DNA of 33,155 nucleotides. It comes from Thermus albus (GTDB lineage: Bacteria; Deinococcota; Deinococci; Deinococcales; Thermaceae). Where the stretch lies: contig NZ_JAKTNR010000014.1 in the NCBI RefSeq assembly GCF_022760855.1, forward strand, positions 1 to 33,155, written 5' to 3'. Shown here one piece after another: positions 22,243-32,157 of the stretch. The notes beneath the pieces were generated by a model. It was not told the DNA's origin. It did not search any database and saw nothing but the letters and a program-made list of their open reading frames with translations. Position 1 is the first letter of the stretch. The number at the start of each line of letters is the position of its first letter. Both the position numbers and the translations under genes were made by a program.

Positions 22243-22796
22243 CAGATTCCTAAGGAGGCCCGGATGCGGGCGTAGACCTCATCAGGGGTACCCAGGCCAT
22301 CCACCCGCCTCAAGGCACCCGTTTTCTCATAATACTGCACCAAGGGCTCGGTCTTCTCCCGGTAAACCCGGAGCCGGTGCCGGATGGTCTCCTCGTTATC
22401 GTCGGAACGCCCCTCCAGCTCCGCCCGCTTGAGCATCCGGGCGATGAGCTCCTCCTCCGGCACCTCCACCAGCACCACCCCAAGGAGCCGGGTTCCCGTT
22501 TCCTGGAGGAGCTGGTCCAAAGCCTCCGCCTGGGCCAGGGTACGGGGAAACCCATCAAAAATCACCCGTTCCGCCAGCTCCTCACGGATGAGGGCCAGGA
22601 TGAGCTCATCCGGCACCAGGTCCCCCCGGTCCATGATGGGCTTCACCTGCTGGCCTAAGGGCGTGCCCCGGGCCACGTGGTCCCGCAAGATGTCCCCAGT
22701 GGAAAGCTTCTTAAAGCCCAGCTCCTCGGCAAGCCGCGCCGCCTGGGTGCCCTTCCCCGCCCCCGGCGGTCCCAAGAAGATCACCGCTTCCCCCAT
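22242..22796 (-). CDS. adk: Adenylate kinase
   Basis: Catalyses ATP + AMP to 2 ADP and keeps adenylate energy charge. The 184-residue product has the P-loop GPPGAGKGT (9-17), the AMP-binding region STGDILRDHV and the FDGFPRTLAQAEAL motif. The LID region is the short form without the zinc-binding cysteines, as in other Thermus enzymes, and its length fits the short class. It is followed by map with a one-base overlap and preceded by secY, nine bases away, the usual spc order. Confidence 0.98.
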   Translation of the reverse strand: MGEAVIFLGPPGAGKGTQAARLAEELGFKKLSTGDILRDHVARGTPLGQQVKPIMDRGDLVPDELILALIREELAERVIFDGFPRTLAQAEALDQLLQETGTRLLGVVLVEVPEEELIARMLKRAELEGRSDDNEETIRHRLRVYREKTEPLVQYYEKTGALRRVDGLGTPDEVYARIRASLGI

Positions 22797-22804
22797 CCTT
22801 CCTC

Positions 22805-24121
22805 CTAACGCGTGCGGCCGCGGATGCGGCCCTTGGAGAGGAACCCCTCGTAGTTCCTCAACATCAACTGGCTCTCAATCTGCCTAAGGGTATCCAGGGC
22901 CACGCCCACCACGATGAGAAGGCCGATGCCGGAAAAGGCGATGCTCTTCACCCCGGTGAGGTTCTGGATGATCTGGGGCAAGGCCGCCACCAGGCCCAGG
23001 AAAAGAGCCCCCCAGAGGGTCAAGCGGGAAACGATGTGCTCCAGGAACTTCACCGTGGGCTCCCCGGGACGGATGCCGGGGATGAAGCCCCCGTACTCCC
23101 GGAGGCTTTCCGCAATCCGCTTGGGGTCAAACTGCACCGCGGTGTACACGTAGGTGAAAAGGACGATGAGCACCACCTCAATGAGTAGACCCGAGAAACG
23201 GGTGGGGTTGAAAAAGTTGGCGATGGCCTGGAGCACGGGGTTGTCCTGGAAGGGGGCGGTGAGGAAGATGGGAATCTGCAGAATGGCGGCGGCGAACACG
23301 ATGGGGATGACGCCAGCGGCGTTCAGCTTGATGGGGATATAGGTGGCCTGCCCCCCATAGACCCTTCTGCCCACCACCTTCCTGGCGTACTGGACAGGAA
23401 TACGCCTTTCCGCCTGCTGCACCGCCGCCATGCCGGCAAAGGCCAAGACGATGAAGGCCAGGAAGAAGAGGAAGGCCACCAGGTTCACTTCCCCGGTGCG
23501 GATAAGGCCCGCGGTGCGGAAAAGCTGCGGCAGCCAGTCCACCACGATCCCGGCAAAGATGATCATGCTGGTGCCGTTGCCGATGCCGTACTCGGTGATG
23601 CGCTCCGCCATCCAAAGGAGAAGGGCGATGCCCGCCACCTGGGTGACCACCACCACCAGCCAGAAAAAGGGACCGGGGGACCAGCCGGGAAGGAGGAAGC
23701 GCCCGCCCTCCGCCCCTAGGAAGGCGGTGGCCAGAAAGAATCCCTGGAAAGCCCCCAGAGCGATGCCGCCGATCCGCGTGTACTGGTTGATGATGCGGCG
23801 GCCCTCCTCACCCTCCTTGGAAAGCTTCTCTAGCATGGGGACCACGTTCACCAAAAGCTGCATGATGATGGCCGCGGTGATATAGGGCATGATCCCCAGG
23901 GCAAAGATGGAGAAGCGCTCAAAGTTACCGCCGGAAAACAGGTTGATGATGCCGAAAACCCCCCCCTGGGTGGTGCGCAAAAACTCCTGGATCTTGTCCA
24001 GGTCCACCCCCGGGGTGGGGATAAAGGCCCCCAGGCGGTAGGCGGCCAACACCAGCAGGGTGAAGAGGATCCGCTGGCGCAGTTCGGGGATGGCCAGGGC
24101 GCTCCGGAAGGCCTTAAGCAT
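22805..24121 (-). CDS. secY: Preprotein translocase subunit SecY
   Basis: SecY is the ten-helix channel of the Sec translocon in the inner membrane. The 438-residue product starts MLKAFRSALAIPELRQRILF and contains the first-helix AAYRLGAFIPTPGVD, the plug-region GIINLFSGGNFERFSIFALG, the cytosolic RRIPVQYARKVVGRRVYGGQ, and GEYGGF-type YGGFIPGIRPGEPT near helix 8, all diagnostic. It starts one base after the rplO stop, so translation is coupled. The tail LSKGRIRGRTR is basic and cytosolic, as expected. Confidence 0.98.
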   Translation of the reverse strand: MLKAFRSALAIPELRQRILFTLLVLAAYRLGAFIPTPGVDLDKIQEFLRTTQGGVFGIINLFSGGNFERFSIFALGIMPYITAAIIMQLLVNVVPMLEKLSKEGEEGRRIINQYTRIGGIALGAFQGFFLATAFLGAEGGRFLLPGWSPGPFFWLVVVVTQVAGIALLLWMAERITEYGIGNGTSMIIFAGIVVDWLPQLFRTAGLIRTGEVNLVAFLFFLAFIVLAFAGMAAVQQAERRIPVQYARKVVGRRVYGGQATYIPIKLNAAGVIPIVFAAAILQIPIFLTAPFQDNPVLQAIANFFNPTRFSGLLIEVVLIVLFTYVYTAVQFDPKRIAESLREYGGFIPGIRPGEPTVKFLEHIVSRLTLWGALFLGLVAALPQIIQNLTGVKSIAFSGIGLLIVVGVALDTLRQIESQLMLRNYEGFLSKGRIRGRTR

Positions 24122-24122
24122 C

Positions 24123-24605
24123 CTAAGCCTCCTTAGGCGTTTGCCCTTCAGGCAATGGGGCCAGCAGGACGGCCTCGCCGCCCGCAGCCTTTAGCTTCTC
24201 CAGGGCAGTTTTGGAAAAGGCGTGGGCCACCACCTTAAGGGGCTTAGCCTCCCCCTCCCCCAACACCTTTAGCCTGTACCCCTTCTTCAGAATCCCGGCC
24301 TGGACCAGCATCTCGGGGGTCACCTCCCCCTGGAAGCGGGCCAGGTCCTTGAGGTTCACCCCCTGGTACCTGGGCCTCTTGATCTCCCCGGGCACCTGGC
24401 CCTGCATCCCCCGCTTGGGCAGGCGCATCAGGGTGGTGGAGCGCCCCCCCTCAAAGCGGCGCGGATCCTTGAGGCCACCGGAGCGGGACTTCTGCCCCTT
24501 GTGGCCCCGGGTGGCCGTCTTGCCGTGGCCGGAGCCAGGACCCCGCCCCACCCGCTTCCGCCTCTTGTTGGCCCCAGGATTGGGTTTTAAGTCGGTAAGT
24601 TTCAT
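24123..24605 (-). CDS. rplO: 50S ribosomal protein L15
   Basis: L15 is a late-assembling 23S rRNA binder with a long basic N-terminal extension. The 160-residue product starts [20 protein letters not shown] and has [35 protein letters not shown] and a C-terminal domain with [15 protein letters not shown]. The C-terminal tail is about ten residues longer than the T. thermophilus protein as I remember it. The ATG overlaps the rpmD stop by four bases (ATGA). Confidence 0.98.
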   Translation of the reverse strand: MKLTDLKPNPGANKRRKRVGRGPGSGHGKTATRGHKGQKSRSGGLKDPRRFEGGRSTTLMRLPKRGMQGQVPGEIKRPRYQGVNLKDLARFQGEVTPEMLVQAGILKKGYRLKVLGEGEAKPLKVVAHAFSKTALEKLKAAGGEAVLLAPLPEGQTPKEA

Positions 24606-24784
24606 TCCACCACCTCCACCCGCACCAGGTGGGCCACCTTCTGGATGTTCCCCCGTATGGCGGGATGGTCTTCAAAGACCTTTTCCTTGTGAAGCTTGGT
24701 CAGCCCCAGGGCCTTCAAGGCCGCCTTCTGGTCCTTGGGATACCCAATGGGGCTTTTCACCAGCTTGACCTTAAGCTTGGCCAT
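24602..24784 (-). CDS. rpmD: 50S ribosomal protein L30
   Basis: A 60-residue large-subunit protein, starting [20 protein letters not shown] after Met and ending [11 protein letters not shown], typical of bacterial L30. A GTG lies directly before the ATG, but the ATG at 24784 overlaps the rpsE stop by one base (TGATG) and gives the usual N-terminus, so it is preferred. The end overlaps rplO by four bases. Confidence 0.97.
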   Translation of the reverse strand: MAKLKVKLVKSPIGYPKDQKAALKALGLTKLHKEKVFEDHPAIRGNIQKVAHLVRVEVVE

Positions 24785-25257
24785 CACTCCTCACCGCCTT
24801 TCCGCAGGCGCTCCACATCCTGCTTGGTCTTAAGCTGCCTGAGAGCCTCCATGGTGGCGTAGGCGATGTTGATGGGGTTACGGCTCCCCAGCTCCTTGGT
24901 GAGGATATCCGTGATCCCGGCGAGCTCGAGGATGGCCCGGGGAACCGCCCCCGCGATCACCCCCGTACCCGGGGCTGCCGGCTTCAGGAGGATCTTGGAA
25001 GCTCCGTACTCCACCTCAATCTCATGGGGAATGGTGCCGTTTTGCAAGGGCACCTCCACCATGTTGCGGCGGGCGTAGTACCCCGCCTTCTGCACCGCAA
25101 GGGGCACCTCCTTGGCCTTACCCAGGCCCAGGCCCACCCGGCCCTGCCGATCCCCCACCACCACCAAGGCTCCGAAACGGAAGCGGCGGCCACCCTGGTA
25201 GGTCTTAGCGGTGCGCCGCACCAGGATCATCTTCTCTTCAAAATCGGTCTCGGGCAT
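24784..25257 (-). CDS. rpsE: 30S ribosomal protein S5
   Basis: S5 helps keep decoding accurate and takes part in mRNA unwinding at the entry channel. The 157-residue product starts [20 protein letters not shown] and contains [20 protein letters not shown], the double-stranded-RNA-binding-like N-domain, then [20 protein letters not shown] and [20 protein letters not shown]. The C-terminal tail is a few residues shorter than in T. thermophilus (ending KGGEE). It lies 21 bases after rplR. Confidence 0.98.
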   Translation of the reverse strand: MPETDFEEKMILVRRTAKTYQGGRRFRFGALVVVGDRQGRVGLGLGKAKEVPLAVQKAGYYARRNMVEVPLQNGTIPHEIEVEYGASKILLKPAAPGTGVIAGAVPRAILELAGITDILTKELGSRNPINIAYATMEALRQLKTKQDVERLRKGGEE

Positions 25258-25278
25258 GCTTCCTCCTCGCTATGCGAC

Positions 25279-25617
25279 CTAGAACTCCAGGCCCCCTTCC
25301 CTGGCCCCTTCCGCCAGGGCCTTGACCCGTCCGTGGTACTTGTAAGGACCGCGGTCAAAGGCCACCTTGGTGATCCCCAAGGCCTTGGCCTTCTCCGCCA
25401 AGGCCCGGCCCACCTGCCGGGCCACCTCGGTCTTGTTGCCCTGGAGCTTCAGGGCCAGGCTGGACTCGGCCACCAGGGTATGGCCCTTCTCGTCGTCAAT
25501 GATCTGGGCGTAGATGTGGTTAAGGCTCCGGAAGACGGATAAGCGGAGCCGGCCCGCGCGCTTGACGCGGTTGCGCACCCGGAACTTGCGGCGTTCGTAT
25601 GCGGTAAGCCGTGCCAT
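25279..25617 (-). CDS. rplR: 50S ribosomal protein L18
   Basis: L18 carries 5S rRNA into the central protuberance together with L5. The 112-residue product starts [20 protein letters not shown] and contains [28 protein letters not shown] and the C-terminal [20 protein letters not shown], the usual signature. The ATG lies eight bases after the rplF stop. Confidence 0.98.
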   Translation of the reverse strand: MARLTAYERRKFRVRNRVKRAGRLRLSVFRSLNHIYAQIIDDEKGHTLVAESSLALKLQGNKTEVARQVGRALAEKAKALGITKVAFDRGPYKYHGRVKALAEGAREGGLEF

Positions 25618-25625
25618 GGTTCCCC

Positions 25626-26168
25626 CTACTTCTTCGTCCCGGCCTTGCCGGGCTTAAGGCGGATGGGCTCGCCCGCGTAGTAGATACCCTTCTCATGGTA
25701 GGCGCTGGGCTTCTTGATGGCGCGGAGATTGGCGGCCACCTGGCCCACCTTCTGCTTGTCTATGCCCAGAACGCGAATCTTGGTGGGTTCGGGGACCTCA
25801 AAGGTCACGCCCTCCGGCGGCTCCACCACCACGGGGTGGCTGAAGCCCACGGTGAGCTCCACCGCCCGACCCGCAAGCCGGGCCCGGTAACCGATGCCCT
25901 TGATGAGGAGCTCCTTCACGTACCCCTCGGAAACCCCTTTGATGGCGTTGGCGATGAGGGTTCGGGTAAGGCCATGGAGGCTCTTGTGCCGCCTTTCATC
26001 CGAGGGCCTTTCCACCCGCACCAGCCCCTCCTCCACCACCACCCGCATCTCCGGGGAGATGGGCACGGAAAGCTCGCCCTTGGGGCCTTTGACCTTAACC
26101 AGCCCCGGAGCCACCTCCAGGGTGACCCCCTTGGGCAAGGGAATGGGAAGCCGGCCAATCCTAGACAT
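25626..26168 (-). CDS. rplF: 50S ribosomal protein L6
   Basis: L6 binds helix 97 and the sarcin-ricin region near the factor-binding site. The 180-residue product starts [20 protein letters not shown] and contains [20 protein letters not shown] and the C-terminal hallmark [24 protein letters not shown] two codons earlier is in frame, but the ATG at 26168 overlaps the rpsH stop by one base (TGATG) and matches the family N-terminus and length. Confidence 0.98.
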   Translation of the reverse strand: MSRIGRLPIPLPKGVTLEVAPGLVKVKGPKGELSVPISPEMRVVVEEGLVRVERPSDERRHKSLHGLTRTLIANAIKGVSEGYVKELLIKGIGYRARLAGRAVELTVGFSHPVVVEPPEGVTFEVPEPTKIRVLGIDKQKVGQVAANLRAIKKPSAYHEKGIYYAGEPIRLKPGKAGTKK

Positions 26169-26584
26169 CACCACACCTCACAGATGAGCTCCCCACCCAC
26201 GCCCAACCGTCGGGCCTCCCGATCGGTGAGAACCCCCTTGGGCGTGGACAGGATGGCAATCCCCAGGCCGCGGCGCACCCGGGGAAGCTCCTTGACCCCC
26301 ACATAGACCCGCCGCCCAGGACGGCTGATGCGGCGGATGTGGTTGATGACCTGTTCGGGCCGGGGGTCCAGCCCCTGGCGCCTTGGCCCGTACTTTAGGT
26401 AGATGCGCAGGACGGGTTTACCGTCCACCTCCACCCGCTCGTACCCCTTGATGAAGCCCTCCCGCTTCAGGATCTTGAGGATCTCCTCCTTGAAACGGGA
26501 GGCGGGCACCTCGGTGCTCTCCTTGTAAACCCGGGTGGCGTTCCGAATCCGGGTCAGCATGTCGGCAATGGGGTCCGTCAACAT
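26168..26584 (-). CDS. rpsH: 30S ribosomal protein S8
   Basis: S8 binds the central domain of 16S rRNA; in E. coli it is also the feedback repressor of the spc operon. The 138-residue product starts [20 protein letters not shown] and ends [24 protein letters not shown] sequence followed by GGELICEVW, both diagnostic. A gap of 68 bases to rpsZ is among the longest inside the cluster; it holds the GGAGAG ribosome-binding site and short possible stems (for example GACC/GGTC around GCAT). Confidence 0.98.
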   Translation of the reverse strand: MLTDPIADMLTRIRNATRVYKESTEVPASRFKEEILKILKREGFIKGYERVEVDGKPVLRIYLKYGPRRQGLDPRPEQVINHIRRISRPGRRVYVGVKELPRVRRGLGIAILSTPKGVLTDREARRLGVGGELICEVW

Positions 26585-26652
26585 TTCCTCTCTCCTTTTA
26601 CCTCACTCCTGGACCATGCGGTCTCGAGGGAACCCCCCCGACCGGCCACGGC

Positions 26653-26838
26653 CTACCAGCTGGCCTTCTTCACCCCGGGAAGCTGGCCCTTGTGGGCAAG
26701 CTCCCGAAGGCAAAGCCGGCAGAGCCCAAAGTAGCGGTAGACGCTCCTGGCCCTCCCGCAGCGCACGCAACGGGTGTAGGCCCGCACCTTGAACTTGGGG
26801 GTACGCTTGGCCTTTTCGATCAACGCTTTTCTCGCCAT
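26653..26838 (-). CDS. rpsZ: 30S ribosomal protein S14, zinc-binding type Z
   Basis: A 61-residue S14 of the short type. It has a zinc ribbon with Cys24, Cys27, Cys40 and Cys43 (TRCVRCGRA and GLCRLCLRE), the form found in Gram-positives and Thermus; it binds in the 30S head next to S3 and S10. It starts [20 protein letters not shown]. The ATG at 26838 lies seven bases after the rplE stop, and the long open frame upstream of it belongs to rplE in another phase. Confidence 0.98.
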   Translation of the reverse strand: MARKALIEKAKRTPKFKVRAYTRCVRCGRARSVYRYFGLCRLCLRELAHKGQLPGVKKASW

Positions 26839-26845
26839 GCTCGCC

Positions 26846-27394
26846 TCACTTGCGGAAGGGGAAGCCCAGAAGCTCCAAAAGGACCTTGGCCTCCTCGTCG
26901 GTCCGGGCGGTGGTGACCACCGCAATATCCATGCCCCTAAGGGCGTCCACCATGTCGTAGGTGATCTCCGGGAAGATGAGCTGTTCCCTAAGGCCCAGGT
27001 TGTAGTTGCCCCGGCCATCAAAGCTACCCGGGTTTACCCCGCGGAAGTCGCGGATGCGGGGAAGCGCCACGTGCAGTAGCTTCTCCAGGAAGATCCACAT
27101 GCGGTCGCCCCGCAGGGTAACCCTGAGCCCGATGGGCATCCCCTTGCGCAGCTTGAAGTTGGAGATGGACTTCTTGGCCCGGGTTATGGCTGGCTTTTGA
27201 CCGGTGATGAGGGCAAGCTCTTTGGAAGCCTTCTCCAGGATGCGGGCATCCTCCTTGGCCTCGCCCAAACCCTGGTTGACCACCACCTTCTCCAGCCTGG
27301 GCACTTCCCAGATGTTCTTATAACCAAAGCGGCGGATGAGCTCAGGCCGCACTTCCTCGTAGTACTTCCTCTTGAGGGCTACGTCCAAGGGCAT
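26846..27394 (-). CDS. rplE: 50S ribosomal protein L5
   Basis: L5 binds 5S rRNA and contacts P-site tRNA and S13 through its loop. The 182-residue product starts [20 protein letters not shown] and contains [59 protein letters not shown] and the C-terminal [20 protein letters not shown]. The ATG at 27394 lies one base after the rplX stop; the frame is open further upstream, but only through rplX. Confidence 0.98.
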   Translation of the reverse strand: MPLDVALKRKYYEEVRPELIRRFGYKNIWEVPRLEKVVVNQGLGEAKEDARILEKASKELALITGQKPAITRAKKSISNFKLRKGMPIGLRVTLRGDRMWIFLEKLLHVALPRIRDFRGVNPGSFDGRGNYNLGLREQLIFPEITYDMVDALRGMDIAVVTTARTDEEAKVLLELLGFPFRK

Positions 27395-27395
27395 C

Positions 27396-27728
27396 TTACT
27401 CCTCCACGTCCAAAGACCCGCCGCACTTGGCGCAAACCCGGATCTTGCGGCCATCCTCCAGGAACTTCTTGCGCACCCGGGTGGGCTTGCCGCATGCGGG
27501 GCAGATGGGGCGCACCTTGGAGGCATGCAGGGGGGCTTCCTGCTCCACAAAGCCACCCTGGGGATGCTGGGGGCTGACCCGCACCGCCTTCTTGACGATG
27601 TTCACCCCCTCCACGATGACCGCACCCTTCCTGGGCAGAACCGCCTTCACCTTGCCCACCTGGCCCTTGTACTTGCCGGAGGCCACCAGAACCGTGTCCC
27701 CCTTCTTCACATGCACCTTGGCCTGCAT
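27396..27728 (-). CDS. rplX: 50S ribosomal protein L24, with C-terminal zinc ribbon
   Basis: L24 is an assembly initiator protein on 23S rRNA near the tunnel exit. The 110-residue product has the KOW motif at the start ([20 protein letters not shown]), followed by [20 protein letters not shown]. The C-terminus has two CxxC pairs ([15 protein letters not shown] and VCAKCGGSL), a likely zinc ribbon, also present in T. thermophilus L24 as I recall it. The ATG overlaps the rplN stop by one base. Confidence 0.98.
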   Translation of the reverse strand: MQAKVHVKKGDTVLVASGKYKGQVGKVKAVLPRKGAVIVEGVNIVKKAVRVSPQHPQGGFVEQEAPLHASKVRPICPACGKPTRVRKKFLEDGRKIRVCAKCGGSLDVEE

Positions 27729-28096
27729 CAGAGCACCTCCGGAGCCAGGGAGACAATCTTCATGAACCCCTTTTCCCGAAGTTCCCGCGCCACGGGTCCG
27801 AAAACACGGGTGCCCCGGGGCTCCAGCTGGTTGTTGATGATGACGGCGGCGTTGTCGTCAAAGCGGATGGCCGAGCCATCGGGGCGCTTTACTTCCTTTT
27901 TGGTGCGCACCACCACCGCCTTCACCACGTCCCCTTCCTTCACCGCCCCGCGAGGGATGGCCTCCTTGACGCTGGCCACGATCACATCCCCCACGGTGGC
28001 GTATTTGGCGTTGGAACCCTTCAGGACCCGGATGCACATGATCTTGCGGGCCCCGGTGTTATCGGCCACCTCCAGGTAGGTTTGGGGCTGGATCAT
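27728..28096 (-). CDS. rplN: 50S ribosomal protein L14
   Basis: L14 lies at the subunit interface and forms bridges with 16S rRNA. The 122-residue product starts [20 protein letters not shown] and contains [40 protein letters not shown] and [20 protein letters not shown], the complete family pattern. Its ATG overlaps the rpsQ stop by four bases (ATGA). Confidence 0.98.
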
Positions 28097-28410
28097 GCCT
28101 TACCTCCCCGCTTGGAAAGGCTGGCGTAGTTCTGCCTACGCACCAGGTACTTCTCCACCAGGTCCAACCGACCCCCCTCCACCAGGCGCAAAACCCTAAA
28201 GCGCTTGCGCTTGGAGATGGGGCGGGCCTCGATGATCTCCACCACGTCCCCCACCTGGTACTTCTCCTCGGGGTCGTGGGCCAGGTACTTTTTGGAGCGC
28301 TTGATCACCTTGCCATAGAGGGGGTGGGGGAACTGGCGCTCCACCAAGACCGTGACGGTCTTCTGCATCTTGTCGCTCACCACCACCCCGGTCAGCACCT
28401 TCTTAGGCAT
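28093..28410 (-). CDS. rpsQ: 30S ribosomal protein S17
   Basis: S17 is a primary 16S rRNA binder with an OB fold. The 105-residue product contains [40 protein letters not shown] and [20 protein letters not shown], plus the C-terminal helix extension [20 protein letters not shown] found in Thermus. The ATG lies inside the end of rpmC (eight-base overlap). Confidence 0.98.
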
Positions 28411-28600
28411 TGGCCCTCCTCTTCTCGTTCAGGATCGTGAGGAGCCGGGCGATGAGGCGCCTCGTCTCCCGCACCCGGTGGTTCTGGGAAAGCTGGCCGA
28501 TGGAGGCCTGGAAGCGAAGTTCCATCAGCTCCCGCTTCTTCTCCCGAACCAGCTTTTCAATCTCACTGGGAGAGAGCTTGCGGATCTCACTGGGCTTCAT
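28403..28600 (-). CDS. rpmC: 50S ribosomal protein L29
   Basis: L29 is a two-helix protein at the tunnel exit, near the trigger-factor docking site. The 65-residue product starts [20 protein letters not shown] and contains [20 protein letters not shown] and [18 protein letters not shown]. It is about seven residues shorter near the N-terminus than T. thermophilus L29 as I remember it. An alternative ATG at 28609 would add three residues; the chosen one aligns with the family start. The gene begins inside the end of rplP (overlap 14 or 23 bases). Confidence 0.95.
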   Translation of the reverse strand: MKPSEIRKLSPSEIEKLVREKKRELMELRFQASIGQLSQNHRVRETRRLIARLLTILNEKRRANA

Positions 28601-29012
28601 CGTAGGCATCCCTCCTCACGATCTTGGTCCGGATGGGAAGCTTGTGGCCGGCAATGCGCAAGGCCTCGAGGGCCTGCTCCTCGGTGACCCCCGCCACCTC
28701 AAACATCACCCGCCCCGGCTTCACCACCGCCACGTAGCCTTCCACGTTGCCCTTACCCTTACCCATCCGCACCTCGAGGGGCTTCTTGGTGTAGGGCTTG
28801 TCGGGGAAGATGCGGATGAAGATCTTCCCCCCACGGCGGAAGTGGCGCACCATGGCCACACGGGCCGCCTCAATCTGCTGGGAGGTGATCCAGGCGGGTT
28901 CCATGGCCACCAGGCCGAAGTCCCCAAAGGCCACGTAGTCACCCCCCTTGGCCGCCCCCTTCATGCGGCCCCGGTGCTGCTTGCGGTACTTCATGCGCCT
29001 GGGCATCAACAT
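28587..29012 (-). CDS. rplP: 50S ribosomal protein L16
   Basis: L16 organises the A-site region of the 50S subunit and contacts 5S rRNA. The 141-residue product starts [20 protein letters not shown] and contains [60 protein letters not shown] and the C-terminal [13 protein letters not shown]. It starts three bases after the rpsC stop. Confidence 0.98.
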   Translation of the reverse strand: MLMPRRMKYRKQHRGRMKGAAKGGDYVAFGDFGLVAMEPAWITSQQIEAARVAMVRHFRRGGKIFIRIFPDKPYTKKPLEVRMGKGKGNVEGYVAVVKPGRVMFEVAGVTEEQALEALRIAGHKLPIRTKIVRRDAYDEAQ

Positions 29013-29015
29013 GGC

Positions 29016-29735
29016 CTACTCCTCCTTCTTCACGCGCACGGCCGGGCGGCGGCGGCGGGGCCTCTCCTCCGCCCTTGGCTCCTCGGGCCGGGCCTTGGGC
29101 TTCTGGCCGCCAATCACCTCGCCCAGGAACACGTAGGCCTTGACCCCCAGCACCCCGTAGGTGGTGCGGGCCAAAGCGAAGCCATAGTCTATATTAGCAC
29201 GCAAGGTGTGGAGGGGCACCCGGCCCTCGGCCGCCCACTCGGTGCGGGCCTGCTCGGCGCCACCGATGCGGCCGGACACGATCACCTTGGCCCCCTTGGC
29301 CCCCGCCTCCATGACCCGCTGCACCGCCTGCTTGATGGCCCGGCGCACGGCAAAGCGGCGCTCAATCTGCTCCGCCACCCGCTGGGCCACCAGGGGCGCC
29401 GAGAGGTTGGGGTTATGGATCTCCTGGACGTTCAGGGCCACATTCTTTCCCGTGAGCTGGGAAAGGGTGTCCCTTAGAACCTTAATCTTCTCCCCGCCCC
29501 GGCCGATGACCACGCCGGGCTTGGCCACGTGCACGGTTACGGCCACGTTGTCCGCAGCCCGTTCAATGTCAATGCGGGCCAGACCTGCCGGGTAGAGCTC
29601 CTTGGTGAGGACCTCACGAATCTTCTGGTCCTCCACGAGGAGATGCGGGTACTGCCTTTTGCCCGCATACCAACGGGACTCCCAGTCCCGGGTGATGCCG
29701 AGCCTAAATCCGATGGGGTGGATCTTATTTCCCAT
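29016..29735 (-). CDS. rpsC: 30S ribosomal protein S3
   Basis: S3 lines the mRNA entry channel. The 239-residue product starts [20 protein letters not shown] and contains the KH domain ([20 protein letters not shown]), then [20 protein letters not shown] and the C-terminal domain with [16 protein letters not shown]. The tail is rich in Arg and Glu ([15 protein letters not shown]). Its start lies inside the end of rplV (11-base overlap). Confidence 0.98.
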   Translation of the reverse strand: MGNKIHPIGFRLGITRDWESRWYAGKRQYPHLLVEDQKIREVLTKELYPAGLARIDIERAADNVAVTVHVAKPGVVIGRGGEKIKVLRDTLSQLTGKNVALNVQEIHNPNLSAPLVAQRVAEQIERRFAVRRAIKQAVQRVMEAGAKGAKVIVSGRIGGAEQARTEWAAEGRVPLHTLRANIDYGFALARTTYGVLGVKAYVFLGEVIGGQKPKARPEEPRAEERPRRRRPAVRVKKEE

Positions 29736-30066
29736 GTTTCTCCCCCAGGATCACCGTGATGTGGCTGGTCTTCTTCTTGATGATGTCCGCCCGGCCCCGG
29801 GCCCGGGGAAGCACCCTTTTTAGGGCCGGCCCCTCGTCCACAAAGGCCGCCTTCACAAAAAGCCTATCCTCCAGCATGTCGTGGTTGTTGACCGCGTTGG
29901 CGGCGGCGGACTCCAGCACCTTGGCCACGTAATAGGCCCCCCGCTTGGGGGTGTAGCGCAGGATGGCGCGGGCCTCCTCGAGGCTCTTCCCCCGGATCAG
30001 GTCCACCACCAACCGGACCTTCCTGGGGGAGATGCGCACGTAACGGGCAATGGCTTTCGCTTCCAT
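29725..30066 (-). CDS. rplV: 50S ribosomal protein L22
   Basis: L22 reaches into the nascent-peptide tunnel with a long beta hairpin. The 113-residue product starts [20 protein letters not shown] and contains [20 protein letters not shown] and the hairpin tip region [20 protein letters not shown], followed by [14 protein letters not shown]. It starts two bases after the rpsS stop and overlaps rpsC by 11 bases. Confidence 0.98.
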   Translation of the reverse strand: MEAKAIARYVRISPRKVRLVVDLIRGKSLEEARAILRYTPKRGAYYVAKVLESAAANAVNNHDMLEDRLFVKAAFVDEGPALKRVLPRARGRADIIKKKTSHITVILGEKHGK

Positions 30067-30068
30067 GG

Positions 30069-30353
<285 letters not shown>

Positions 30354-30358
30354 TCACC

Positions 30359-31189
30359 TCACTTCTTGCGCCGGGCGATGATGAAGCGGCTGGAGGGCTT
30401 CCGCCGCTTCCTGGTCTTAAGGCCCTTGGTCTGCCAGCCCCAGGGGGAAGCGGGGGGCCGGCCCCGGGGTGCCCGGCCCTCACCACCGCCGTGGGGGTGG
30501 TCCACCGGGTTCATGGCGGCACCCCGCACGTGGGGCTTGCGGCCCAGCCAACGGGTGCGGCCCGCCTTGCCCAGGACGATGTTCTTGTGGTCGGCGTTGC
30601 CCACAGCCCCGATGGTGGCGTAGCACTCCCCGTGCACCTTCCTAAGTTCCCCGGAAGGCAGGCGCAGAATCACGTAATCCCCTTCCCGGCCCTGGATCTG
30701 GGTGCTGGTACCAGCGGAACGGGCCAGCTTAGCCCCTTTCTTGGGCTCCAACTCCACCGCATGCACCACGGTACCCACAGGGATGAAGCGAAGGGGGAGG
30801 GCGTTGCCCACCCCTATAGGGGCATCCGGCCCCGCCACCACCTGCTGGCCCACCTGCAGGCCATCGGGGGCGATAATGTAGCGCTTTTCCCCGTCCACGT
30901 AGTGCAAGAGGGCGATGCGGGCCGAGCGGTTGGGGTCGTACTCGATGGCCGCCACCTTGGCGGGGATGCCTGCCTTATCCCAGCGCTTGAAGTCAATGAT
31001 CCGGTAAAGCCGCTTGTGGCCGCCCCCGCGGAAGCGCACGGTGATGCGCCCCTGGTTGTTCCGCCCCCCCGTCTTCTTCAGGGGCTTGACCAAAGACTTC
31101 TCCGGCTCCGTTTTGGTGATCTCGGAGAAGTCCGCCACCGTCATGAAGCGGCGGCTTGGGGTGTAGGGTTTGAACTTCTTTACTGCCAT
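30359..31189 (-). CDS. rplB: 50S ribosomal protein L2
   Basis: L2 is close to the peptidyl-transferase centre and is needed for subunit joining. The 276-residue product starts [20 protein letters not shown] and contains [20 protein letters not shown], the SH3-like region with [20 protein letters not shown], and the C-terminal [20 protein letters not shown] with the conserved His-Gly segment. The 52-base gap to rplW contains a GC-rich hairpin and the ribosome-binding site. Confidence 0.98.
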   Translation of the reverse strand: MAVKKFKPYTPSRRFMTVADFSEITKTEPEKSLVKPLKKTGGRNNQGRITVRFRGGGHKRLYRIIDFKRWDKAGIPAKVAAIEYDPNRSARIALLHYVDGEKRYIIAPDGLQVGQQVVAGPDAPIGVGNALPLRFIPVGTVVHAVELEPKKGAKLARSAGTSTQIQGREGDYVILRLPSGELRKVHGECYATIGAVGNADHKNIVLGKAGRTRWLGRKPHVRGAAMNPVDHPHGGGEGRAPRGRPPASPWGWQTKGLKTRKRRKPSSRFIIARRKK

Positions 31190-31205
31190 CCTCTATGCCT
31201 CCCTT

Positions 31206-31235
31206 GCCGGATCGGGGCCGGGCCCCCCTCCCGGC
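31206..31235 (-). promoter_or_regulatory. GC-rich hairpin in the rplW-rplB gap
   Basis: GCCGG (31206-31210) pairs with CCGGC (31231-31235), and GGGG (31214-31217) can pair with the C-run at 31223-31228 inside it. It lies between the rplW stop and the rplB ribosome-binding site, the longest gap in the S10 part of the cluster. It may be an attenuator, processing site or translational regulator. Confidence 0.4.
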
Positions 31236-31241
31236 TTAGGT

Positions 31242-31532
31242 CTAGATGAGGCCCTCCAAGGCCTCAATCTTCTGCCCGGCAGCCACCTGCACGATGGCCT
31301 TCTTGCGGTCGGGGCGCTTGCCCAGGTAACGGCCCAGGCGCTTTTTCTTTCCCCGCACCGTCATGGTGTTCACCCCCACCACCTTGACCTTAAAGGCCGC
31401 CTCCACGGCGTTTTTAATCTCCGTTTTGGTGGCCTTGGGGTGGACCCAGAAGGTGTACTTGCCCTCGGCGAAGCCAGCATAGGCCTTTTCGGAAAGCACC
31501 GGGGCCAGGATCACGTCAAAGGCGGTCTTCAT
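31242..31532 (-). CDS. rplW: 50S ribosomal protein L23
   Basis: L23 sits at the tunnel exit and is the docking site for trigger factor and SRP. The 96-residue product contains [60 protein letters not shown] and [20 protein letters not shown], all typical. Its ATG overlaps the rplD stop by four bases (ATGA). Confidence 0.98.
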   Translation of the reverse strand: MKTAFDVILAPVLSEKAYAGFAEGKYTFWVHPKATKTEIKNAVEAAFKVKVVGVNTMTVRGKKKRLGRYLGKRPDRKKAIVQVAAGQKIEALEGLI

Positions 31533-32149
31533 GCCTCACCCCCCATGCGGGCCTGGAAGGCTTCCCAGGCCGCCAGGTCCATGACCAGGCGTCCGGTGCG
31601 CAGGATGTCGTAGACGTTGAGCCCTTCCGGGGCCAGGGTTACCACCCAAGGGAGGTTGCGGGCCGCCCGGCGCACCACCTCGTTGGCCGTCACCAGGAGG
31701 ACGCTTTCCGCGCCGTCCAGCCCCGCAACCTTGGCCCAGGCCAAAAACTCCTTGGTCTTGCCGTTCACGCCGGGGAAGTCCTCCACCAAAAGGAGCTTGC
31801 CCTCCCTGGCCCGGTCGGCCACCGCCATGGCCAGGCCCGCCTGCCGCACCTTCTTGGGCAAGGTGTAGCTGTAGTCCCGGGGCTTGGGGCCAAAAACCAC
31901 CCCACCCCCCACGAAGATGGGGGCCCCTATATCCCCGTGGCGGGCCCGGCCCGTGTGCTTCTGGGGGTAGATCTTGCGGCTGGAGTAGGCCACCTCACCC
32001 CGGGTCTTGGTGCTGGCGGTACCCCGGCGCCTTTTCGCCAGCTGCCAGCGCACCACCTCCCAAAGGAGATGGGGATTGATCTCCTGGGGAAGGTCAGCGG
32101 AAAGCTCCCGCTTGCCAGACGAGGAGAGAACAGGAATCTGGTACACCAT
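31529..32149 (-). CDS. rplD: 50S ribosomal protein L4
   Basis: L4 reaches the nascent-peptide tunnel constriction with its loop; in E. coli it also represses the S10 operon, which is not shown for Thermus here. The 206-residue product has [40 protein letters not shown], the loop [20 protein letters not shown] and [20 protein letters not shown], a clean match to the family. It starts eight bases after rplC. Confidence 0.98.
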   Translation of the reverse strand: MVYQIPVLSSSGKRELSADLPQEINPHLLWEVVRWQLAKRRRGTASTKTRGEVAYSSRKIYPQKHTGRARHGDIGAPIFVGGGVVFGPKPRDYSYTLPKKVRQAGLAMAVADRAREGKLLLVEDFPGVNGKTKEFLAWAKVAGLDGAESVLLVTANEVVRRAARNLPWVVTLAPEGLNVYDILRTGRLVMDLAAWEAFQARMGGEA

Positions 32150-32157
32150 ACCCTCCT

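Noticed and set aside
28410..29477. 355-codon plus-strand frame opposite rpmC, rplP and rpsC
   Set aside because: The His/Leu/Gly-rich product reflects reverse reading of ribosomal genes.
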